Shown here: piece after piece, positions 1-9,000 of the stretch
Layout: every line of letters begins with the position of its first letter
Position numbering within the stretch: the first letter of the stretch is position 1
Virus record (IMG/VR): IMGVR_UViG_3300025120_000457
Span: 1-26,471 of that record
Origin: a virus
Reading direction: 5' to 3' (one strand)
DNA length: 26,471 nt
Position numbers and translations under genes: made by a program
Notes under the pieces: generated by a model
Seen by the model: the letters and a program-made list of their open reading frames with translations, nothing else
What the model was told of the DNA's origin: nothing
Databases searched by the model: none

Positions 1-1
1 A

Positions 2-1684
2 TACGACGGTGGACCGTTTGCGTCAATGGTTAGAATTCTTGAGTATACAGATAAATTAGATTATCTTGTTGTTGCACATACACAAAAATTAGAAGAGTCA
101 GCAGGTAGAGTTGACTACAGCGGTGATGATGTTTATACAGGACTTGCACGTAAACTTGGATTAATTGATAAGAAATCAAATTCAACAACATATGAGCACC
201 CACAAGTAATTGACCTTGCATTTATGCATCATAAACTTCATAGTGCTTGTGCATTTTATCGTTCGGGATTTGATAGTGCAGTAAGTGTTATTGTTGATGG
301 TGCTGGTACATTTGTACCAATTGGTGTTAATAATGAACAAGTAATGAGTTGGGAAGTTGAAAGTATTATTGATTGTGATTATCCAGCAGTCTTTAATACA
401 CTACATAAAGTTTATGGAACAAGAGATCCTATACAAGGCGGTATTGTGCAAATGGATAGTACACAATTTGGTGAGAGCGGACGTACACACTCAGCAGTTG
501 TAAGTGATAGAGCAGGTATTGTTAAAGCATACGAAGCCGCAACTATGTACTGTGGATGGCAAAGTATCGAAGCAGGAAAAACTATGGGATTATTTCCATA
601 CGGTAAACCTAATGATAAGTTTCCAGCATTGTTTGACGACACAGCAGATTATCCATTAACAAATAGAAATATTATTGTTCCAAACTATCCTAATGGTGCA
701 ATGATTAATTCAGGGCTATATAAAGAACTTACAGAAGTTGGCAAGCCTGAAGAGGACTTAACACTTTTACAAAGCAGAAGAGATATTGCATATGCTGTAC
801 AAACAGAAACACAAGAACAAGTTACAGAATTAATTAAGAACGCTGTTGATATCTCTGGTAAAAAGAATGTTGTTATCAGTGGCGGATACGGACTAAACTG
901 TGTAGCAAATTATCATTATTTAGATGCACTTAAAGACGAAGGCATTAAGTTTTATGTTGAACCAGTTAGTAATGATGCTGGTACTGCTATGGGTGCGGCA
1001 ATGATGTTTTGGTACGGATTAGAAGACGAAACTGAAAAACGCCAAACACAAACATTATACTTAGGACCACATAATAATTACACATCCAAAGATGTTATTA
1101 CTAAAGCAAAAGAAGCCGGGGTAGAATTGTCAGATGCTACACATACAGATATTGTTGAATTAATTACGAATAAAAATATTGTTACACTATTCCAAGGACA
1201 AAGTGAAAACGGTCCACGAGCATTGGGTAACAGAAGTGTACTTTATGATCCAACTGATCCTAACGGTAAAGATCATGTTAATAACGTAAAACATAGAGAA
1301 TATTTTAGGCCTTTTGCTGGAACTATTTTACAAGACGATGTACACGAATGGTTTGATTTACGTGGAATGGAAGACAGTCCGCATATGATGTATGCTGTAA
1401 ACTGTCAGCCAGGTATTAAGGAAAAGATTCCTGCTATTATTCATATAGATGATACATGTAGAATTCAAACTGTTACACAAGAACAAAATAAACACTATTA
1501 TGATTTAATTAAAGCATTTAAAGAAAAAACAGGATGTCCTATTATCTTTAATACTTCATTTAATCTAGGTGGAGAGCCTCTTGTTGAAACTATTGAAGAT
1601 GCTATTTGGACCTTACAAAACAGCGATATTGAATACTTATACCTACCTGAGTTTGGAAAATTAATCACCGTTAAAAACGCATAG
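2..1684 (+). CDS. Carbamoyltransferase (NodU/CmcH/TobZ family), 5' end cut by window
   Basis: This family transfers a carbamoyl group from carbamoyl phosphate, via a carbamoyl-adenylate, to a hydroxyl on a sugar or natural product. The reading frame is open to the left window edge, so the ATG at 26 is probably internal and the true start, with the usual N-terminal 'GINxxHDAS'-type segment, lies outside. Visible family marks are the HHKLH histidine motif (about 227-241) followed by a DGAGT-type nucleotide-binding turn. Further along are the PRALGNRS motif (about 1214-1237) and a C-terminal NTSFNLGGEPLVET motif (about 1550-1590) typical of the family's C-terminal domain. The kinase-like Kae1 fold precedes that domain. 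A tail-fibre module follows downstream, and a heptose-nucleotide gene cluster lies on the other strand. I infer a role in decorating a phage- or host-made glycan. The substrate cannot be read from sequence. Family assignment is strong. Confidence 0.92.
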   Translation, partial: YDGGPFASMVRILEYTDKLDYLVVAHTQKLEESAGRVDYSGDDVYTGLARKLGLIDKKSNSTTYEHPQVIDLAFMHHKLHSACAFYRSGFDSAVSVIVDGAGTFVPIGVNNEQVMSWEVESIIDCDYPAVFNTLHKVYGTRDPIQGGIVQMDSTQFGESGRTHSAVVSDRAGIVKAYEAATMYCGWQSIEAGKTMGLFPYGKPNDKFPALFDDTADYPLTNRNIIVPNYPNGAMINSGLYKELTEVGKPEEDLTLLQSRRDIAYAVQTETQEQVTELIKNAVDISGKKNVVISGGYGLNCVANYHYLDALKDEGIKFYVEPVSNDAGTAMGAAMMFWYGLEDETEKRQTQTLYLGPHNNYTSKDVITKAKEAGVELSDATHTDIVELITNKNIVTLFQGQSENGPRALGNRSVLYDPTDPNGKDHVNNVKHREYFRPFAGTILQDDVHEWFDLRGMEDSPHMMYAVNCQPGIKEKIPAIIHIDDTCRIQTVTQEQNKHYYDLIKAFKEKTGCPIIFNTSFNLGGEPLVETIEDAIWTLQNSDIEYLYLPEFGKLITVKNA

Positions 1685-1702
1685 CGTCTTTCTTCAAACT
1701 CC

Positions 1703-1710
1703 GATAAATA
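1703..1710 (+). promoter_or_regulatory. T4-type late promoter box (GATAAATA)
   Basis: This is a GATAAATA octamer, one mismatch from the T4 late consensus TATAAATA. It lies 20 bases before the ATG at 1731. With the T4 spacing (box at about -13 to -6), transcription would start near 1716 and give a leader of about 15 bases with only a weak ribosome-binding site. The same octamer recurs before other virion genes in this window. Confidence 0.75.
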
Positions 1711-1730
1711 GTATAAAGCGAGTTTGAATT

Positions 1731-2120
1731 ATGATAGATATATTAAAATACTTTAAAAGAGGTTTACGAGGAACTATACTTGTAAACGATAGCCACTTTT
1801 CTTATGGTAGTCAATGGACAGCAATAGAAACTTCATTAGCAGTAGACAGATGGTATGCTGGTGATTTTGCATGTGCAGAGTATACTATTAGCATCGAACT
1901 TGGTAGAGATAAAAAAGAAATTATTAAATGTTTATTAACGGCTTCTCCAAATGAAGCAAGTGTAGTAGTGTATGGTAGAGCAAGCACAACTACTGATTTA
2001 GTTAGTGTAACTGCACAGGTTACTAACTCTTATGTTGAACTAGTATTAAGTCCAAAAACTGATGCACAAAAGGGCTGTAAAGCGTCCTTTAGTGCTAATT
2101 ATTTTAAGAGTCATACCTAA
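1731..2120 (+). CDS. Small conserved virion-like protein of unknown function
   Basis: A 129-residue protein with no signal peptide or membrane segment. A short basic amphipathic N-terminus (ILKYFKRGLRG) is followed by an alternating hydrophobic/polar pattern that suggests an all-beta fold. It contains the stretch AEYTISIELG at about residues 49-58 and a C-terminal ANYF motif. From memory, similar small proteins occur beside fibre genes in T4-like marine phages, but I do not know a function. It has its own late-promoter box at 1703 and stands just before the two fibre-like genes. That argues for a structural or tail-fibre-attachment role expressed late. This is an inference from position and expression signal only. 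Confidence 0.85.
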   Translation: MIDILKYFKRGLRGTILVNDSHFSYGSQWTAIETSLAVDRWYAGDFACAEYTISIELGRDKKEIIKCLLTASPNEASVVVYGRASTTTDLVSVTAQVTNSYVELVLSPKTDAQKGCKASFSANYFKSHT

Positions 2121-2130
2121 ATCATTGTTA

Positions 2131-2138
2131 GATAAATA
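2131..2138 (+). promoter_or_regulatory. T4-type late promoter box (GATAAATA)
   Basis: A GATAAATA octamer lies between the small virion-like gene and the GTG start at 2159. The predicted start of transcription is near 2144, leaving a leader of about 15 bases that contains a GTGGAG ribosome-binding site (2146-2151). It would drive the 311-residue gene and, four bases after its stop, the giant fibre gene. Confidence 0.78.
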
Positions 2139-2158
2139 TATAAAAGTGGAGTGTTAAG

Positions 2159-3094
2159 GTGGCCATAGAAGAACGTCAATTTGAATCAGAATTTGGATTT
2201 AAAAGTCCAGGCTTTACTGTAGATAAACTAGGTAATATCACAGCAACATCTATCAATGCCGCAGGAGCAGGTGGCACTGGGGGATCAGCCGCAGGTGATT
2301 ATACAGTAACACAAGTAAGCGGTCAATTTAGGCTTGCTAGTGATAGTGTGATTGTTGGTAGTGGAGATAATCCAACTATTGCAGTAACAAGAGGTCAAGA
2401 ATATACCTTTACATTAAGCATGACTGGTTCTCCAATAACTTTTAATATTCTAGATGCAACAGGTATTGCAAAATATAGTACTGGTATTCAACATCAAGCA
2501 GAAGATGGTACAATTTCAGATGGTGCCGCGGCACAAGGATTCATTACAGGTAAGTTAGTATTTACAGTTCCAGCAAGTGCACCTGATGTATTATATTATG
2601 GTAATTCAACAGGTAGCATAAAAGGTACAATAAATGTAAGTAATGCAGTAGAAGTTGATGCTACTTTTGCAAACTTAACAGCAACCGGCACAACGGCTTT
2701 ACAATCAATTACAGCAACAGCATTAACAGTAAACGGTAATAGTACAGTAACTGGAGATATGACTGTACAAGGTAAATTAATTGGAGACTCACTAAGCGTT
2801 AACGGATTAGGAGTTGCTGAATTTAATGCAGGCACTAATATTGTTTTACGTGCAGGCAATAAAATAGATTATGTTATTAACGATATTATATTAGGAACTA
2901 TTGATTCATCCGGATCAGATATAGCCGTAGTTAATACAACAATAGATAATACAACAATTGGTGCAACAACAGCATCAACTGGAGCGTTTACTACAGGAAC
3001 CGTTGCTAGTCAACCGACCACTGCAAATGGCATAAGTAATAAGAAGTACGTAGACAACACATCAACAGCATTAGCGATTGCACTTGGGGTATAA
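2159..3094 (+). CDS. Tail-fibre-like virion structural protein (GTG start)
   Basis: A 311-residue protein. The start is GTG at 2159, chosen because a GGAG ribosome-binding site sits 7 bases upstream (2148-2151) and the N-terminus MAIEERQFESEFGF is well formed. Residues about 50-160 form a beta-sandwich-like module: TRGQEYTFTL near 78-86, then VPASAPDVLYYGNSTGSIKG near 137-156. This resembles the cupredoxin-like 'YYxC' modules found repeatedly in marine T4-like virion proteins, but with the metal-ligand cysteine and histidine absent. Residues about 165-290 are Thr/Ser/Asn-rich short-period repeats (LTATGTT, TTIGATTASTGAF) typical of trimeric beta-helical fibre shafts. The C-terminus carries an ISNKKYVDNTS motif seen in many fibre proteins. 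It is followed after 3 bases by the giant fibre gene, so both are probably made together and may form one appendage. Exact role unknown. Confidence 0.85.
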   Translation: MAIEERQFESEFGFKSPGFTVDKLGNITATSINAAGAGGTGGSAAGDYTVTQVSGQFRLASDSVIVGSGDNPTIAVTRGQEYTFTLSMTGSPITFNILDATGIAKYSTGIQHQAEDGTISDGAAAQGFITGKLVFTVPASAPDVLYYGNSTGSIKGTINVSNAVEVDATFANLTATGTTALQSITATALTVNGNSTVTGDMTVQGKLIGDSLSVNGLGVAEFNAGTNIVLRAGNKIDYVINDIILGTIDSSGSDIAVVNTTIDNTTIGATTASTGAFTTGTVASQPTTANGISNKKYVDNTSTALAIALGV

Positions 3095-3097
3095 TTA

Positions 3098-6000
3098 ATG
3101 GCAAAGAAGAAAATTGGTAATTATAAGTTTAAGCCAGGAATAGGTTATACAGAAAATCTATTTCCAAACGCTTATGCATTATTAAATGCAAACAAGGCAT
3201 TTTTACAAGCAGAAACTGGACAGTTTATTACATCAAGAGTAAGTGATGCTACTGCATTTCAAGCAGACTTAATTTCATTAGTTGATGACTTAGAACAAGA
3301 AATAGTTTTAGGAACAACGGCTACTCAAAGACTTTGGGGGCAAATTGAAAATCAAAAAACTACTAATCAAAAGTTAACACGCAAAAGAACATTAACGAGA
3401 TTAAAAACTGCACTTGCGGCATTAAGCAATGTAACAAGTACATATCAAACTGCTATGGAAAATGCTATTGATGAAATTATAGACATTGCTGATAATGGAT
3501 TTACTTCAGCGACTGCATTAGTTACTTCGGAACGTACAGGCGAAACAGAACTTAATATCGGATATGCTGTTACACAAATAAAAAATAATAGAGCATTTAT
3601 GATTGCAGAAGTAAAAGCATTTATGAATGTTGATACTCCAGGTAATACAGTTACAACAGCGGCAACTTTTGAAACTAATTTAGGTTTATTATTAGATTGT
3701 ATTACACAAGATATATCAACAACAGCAAATAATTTAACTAAAACTGTTAATGAAGAAATTTATGTACTTACAGCACCAGCAGATAGATCACTTTTAGGTG
3801 ATGGTTTAACTAGACTTGCAACTGTTATAAAACAGATTGTTGAAAAGTCAACTGTAATACGTACTACTGGAAATTCATTAACACAAAGCACTACAGGTAC
3901 AGTATCAAGTACAGTACTAGGTGATAGAACTAGACAGCATGTATTAGATACACAAACTGTTGTTGCTAATGGAACTGTAGCAAGTTTGCCTAGTCCGGTA
4001 TATCCTAATTATAGTGACGAACCTGCGGCAGGACAAGCGGCGGCAACTGATTTAGAAAATAATAAAACTACTGTTGCAACTAGTGTAAATGGATTTTATA
4101 ATTACACATTTAATCAAGCAAAATGTGAAAGAGACACAGGACTAATTTTAAACGCTTATTTGTTTGATCTACGCTACGGCGGCAATATGAAAACATATAA
4201 CTATGCAAGTAAATATTGGGAAGGCGATGTTGCACAAGTTGACGGAACACGTTATCCAGAAACAGATACACATAGTTGGCTTACAGTATTAATTAAAGAC
4301 TTTGTTCTTAATAAAACAACATATCCAAATGAACAATCAGCAACAACACAAACAATTACAGGCACTGACGCAGAAGCCGGTGCTGATACACCAATTACAG
4401 ATTTAGGTACTTTAGTAGTTGATACTATTGCAGGTGGATTAAGTGCAAGACCTGTATTTGTAGACACAGGCGCAGGCTATATTAAATTTCCTGGAAATTA
4501 TGATTCTAGTGATATATTATTAATTACAAATACTACAAATAACGAAGTTATATATTCCTTTAATGATGTAAACGCTGGCGGTGTTACAGAATTAGCAACA
4601 GCATTTGTTTCAACTAATGACGTTGCTTATAAAGATGATCCAGACTTTCCAAAGTACTTACAAACAACTGACGCAATTACAAAAGTTTATTTAAACAAAA
4701 ATACATCAACACAGTTAAATGTAGACAGACTACAGATATATGTAGATACAGATGAATTAATTATTAGACCATTTGAGTTTGGTACAGATGCTATTGAAAG
4801 AAATAGAACTGCTGAACCACAGTCAATGCTTGACGCTGACTTTGAGTATGGACTACAGCCTACTAAGTGGAGTGCTATTGCAACGATGCGTGGATATCCA
4901 TCAGTTTACGAAATTCCAGGAACTGAAACTAGTGTTATATCAGTTGTGTCAGATAGTAGTGCAGGCACAGCAGGAGTTGGTAGTTCATTAATTACTGTTA
5001 CAACAGCAGGTGCTCATGGATTTGAACTTGGTGATGCTGTTACTATCAAAGGATTAAAACAAGACATACAAGGATACAGTAGAGCAGAAGGTGCATTTAT
5101 TATTATTGCAGTACCTAATGCAGTTAGTTTTCAATATTATGCAAAAGCAAAAGTTGGTGTAAGTGGAAATGTAAACATCGAAGCAGAAGCAACACAATTA
5201 AGACAAGCAGGATTTTATACTGGTGCTAGTATTGGCGTTCCAGCATTCAGCGTTGAAAGTAACGGTAGTTCAGGTGTACTTAGACCTGCATTGACTGTAG
5301 CATTAGGCGAAGATGTAATTCCATTTACAGTACAATCAGGAGGCGCACCAGAAGTTGGTGCTCCGATGACAGCATCAAGTGGTATTGCACTTGGTACACA
5401 GGTAACTGGTAAAGTTGGTACAGGTGGTATTGCAGTAACTCCAGTAGTTACAGCAGACTATGGTCCAGGCACAACAGATATTGATGTGCAAAGTGCTACA
5501 GGTATCCAACAAAATATGGCGGCTAATAAAGGCGACGGTACTCCTACACTTGTAAATACAGTTGTAGGTACTACTATTACATTTAGTGATGCAATAACAT
5601 CTGATGTTAAAGGTAACTATGTGCAATATACAGGTATTTCAGGACAAAACGTTGTTAGTTTAGGTTATGGGGCTAGTTTAAGTATTAGCAGAGCCGCTGG
5701 AAATTATTCATTAGTTGAAATTGTAAACTCAGGACAAGATTATAATGTTAACGATATTTTATTAATTCAAGGTGAGTTTTTGGGAGGTGTAACCCCTACA
5801 AACGATTGTACTATTACAGTTGATACAGTTGACACAGGCGGAGAAATTTTAACACTAACATTAGCAGGAAATGCATTTAATGGTACTGGAAATTTTGGTA
5901 ATGTTACAGGAGTATATCAAAACGGCCAAGGTAACGGCGGACTTTGGAATCTTGGATATACCAGTAATGTATATAATAGTGTTACATTAAGTAATCCATC

Positions 6001-9000
6001 CTTTCCTTCACAATCAGGTACAGTTAGCGGTGGTTCTGGTACAGGTGTGTTACTTGATTTTGTTATAACAAACAATTCGTATGCAGTAACAGTAGATCCA
6101 GCAGATGCAGGAGTAACAGGCTATAGTGTTTACGATATAATTGAAGTAGCAGGTAATAATTTAGGCGGTACATCACCTAACAACGATGCACAAGTTACTG
6201 TAGTAAGTGTAGATAGTAATGGTTACCCAACAGGAGTAAGTGTAACAGGTAATGGAGCCAATGCTACTAATAACTTTGTTAACGTAACATTTAGTACAAA
6301 TAATTCAGGTATTGGCGCAAACTTAAATATTGGCACAGACGGTGCAACATACACTCCGACATTTACAGTTACTGGTACAGGATTTGCAGTGAATGATACA
6401 GTCACAGTATTAGGTACACAAGTTGGTGGTGCAAGTCCATTAAACGATATTACAATTACAATAGATACAGTTGACACAGGTGGTGAAATTTTAACATTTA
6501 CTACATCAGGTACAGCAGTTAACAGTCATTCTTATACAGGTATTGCTAATGGAGTTAATTTAGTAGGTTCGGGTGCTGGTTTTGATGTTGTTATTGACGG
6601 TCTTACTGAAACATACCTAGTTACAGTTGCCACTGCAGGTAATAACTATGCCCCTAATCAAACAGTAGTTCTTCCGGGTACAAGTTTTGGTGGTGAAGCA
6701 GGAACTAACGACTTAACACTAACAATTACAGATGTTAGCAATGATTCAACACTTACAGCAGGTGGAATTTTAACAGTAAATGTTGCTGGTACAGCAGTTA
6801 AGTCTACAAGTGGATATAAAGTTGCAGATAGATTAAAAGTCAACGGTAGTTCATTCCCAGGAGGCGCTGATACAACAAACGATGCGATTATTGAAATTAC
6901 AGCAGTAGATAGCGGCGGCGGGATAACAAACTTTGCAACAACAGGTACAGCACCAAATGGTATAGAAACTTATACAGCAGTAACCGGTACAGCAAGTGCA
7001 AGCGGTACAAGTGCTACATTTGATGTAACACGTACTGGTACAACATATACTGCATTCTTAAATGGAGCAGGTGCTAACTTTGTTCAAAACGAAACTGTTA
7101 CAATTTTAGGTACAGATTTAGGTGGTGCTACAACAGCAAACGATTGTACAATTACTGTAGACAGTGTTGACGGTAGTGGTACAATTTTAACACTCACACC
7201 AACAGGTACTGCGGCAAACGTAGGCGCACTTAATAATACATCAGCGTCAAGTATTGCAGGTAATGGTGCTACATTTGATGTTGCGTTAGCAGGCGGCTCA
7301 TATACCACAACAGTTTCACAAGCAGGACAAGAATATTACACCGGACAAAAATTTATAGTCACTGGTAATTTACTTGCAGGTGGTACACCTACTAACGATT
7401 TAACAATTACAATTACTGGAGTTAATGCTTCGGGCGGTATTACAGCAATAGGATCTGTTGGTACAGCAAGTACTGATGTTGGCAGTTTTCCAAATGTTAC
7501 AGCAAATACAGCAAGTGCTACAGGTAACGGACTTAGTATAGATGTTTTAAGAGACGGTACTGCGGCAGATAGTAGTGTAGGTACTTACACATTTAGTATC
7601 AGCAATCCAGGCGGCAACTATAATATTGGCGATAAAATTAAAATCGGCGGTGAACTTTTAGGTGGTAACTCTGCTATACACGATGTAGAAGTGCTAGTCG
7701 ATTCAATTGATAGTGCTGGCGCGGTAGTAACTTTCACAGCAACTGGTGATGCCTTTGCAGGAACTAGTTTTGATTTATACAGTACAGTTACAATTGATAC
7801 TCCAACTACTGCACAACTTGCAACTACACTAGATATTAGTTTTAGTGCATTGGCTACATTAAGAATTAATTTTGATTCAGCACACGGACTAGTTCCAGGC
7901 GATACATTTATTACAACAGTTGACTCAGATGACGGTAGTAACAATCACGATTTAGCGGCTGGCTCATTTATTGCAACAACTATACCAAGTTCAACATCAC
8001 TTACATTTACTGCTAGAGCGGCAGGTGCAATTGATGCGGCAAGCGATAATATTAATGGTACAGTTTACCCAAGACCAGATTCGTTCTTTATTCACAGACC
8101 ATTTGATGGCGGTGTACAACTAGGAACAGGTGGACCACAACACGGTGCTCAAGCAATACGTCAAAGTAAAAAATATATTAGATATCAGTCAGGTAAGGGT
8201 ATTATGTATACCACTGGTGCGTTGTTTGCTCCAAGTTATGACTTAAGAACAGTAACATCATCAGGCATAGAAACAGGTTCAACGATTACAGTAACATGTG
8301 ATGACAATGATCACGGTTTACAAATTGGTGCAAGAGTTAAATTAATTGGTATTGAAACTGTTGGCTACAATGGTACATATACTGTAAATGATGTTCTTGA
8401 CGAACGTACATTTGAAGTTATAAACACACTAAACAGACTGGGCGGAACATCAGCAATATTAAGTTTTGGTGCTCAAATGTCAACATTCCAATGGCACGGT
8501 GCTACTGTACGTTCAGGTGTATTTGATGATCAAAACGGAATTTATTGGGAATATGATGGCACAAACTTATTATGCTGTCAGCGTACTTCAACTAAACAAA
8601 TTTCAGGCACAGGGGCAATAACACCAGATACAAATACAGTAACAGGTACAAATACTAGATTTAGAGATCAACTTAAAGCAGGTGATAGAATTGTTATACG
8701 TGGTATGACACATGTTATTAGTGGTATTGCAACTCAAACATCAATGACAGTTACACCAGACTATCGTGGAGTAAATGCGGCAGTAGGTACTAAGATATGT
8801 TTAGTTGCTGATAAAAAAGTTAGACAAACTGATTGGAACTTAGATAGGTTAGACGGAACAGGTCCAAGTGGATACGATTTTGATCCTGCTAAGATGCAGA
8901 TGATTGGAATTGAATATTCATGGTATGGTGCTGGTTTCATTGATTTTATGGTACGTGGTGCAGATGGTAACTTTGTATATGCACATAGAATTAGAAATTC

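Noticed and set aside
5828-6476. TTGACA hexamers within the repeat array of the giant fibre gene
   Set aside because: They are part of the codons for the conserved V-D-T repeat motif and have no -10 box at 16-18 bases or gene start downstream.
5711-7785. Regular repeats that could suggest a CRISPR-like or other non-coding array
   Set aside because: They are in one open reading frame, diverged at DNA level, and the period corresponds to protein domains.
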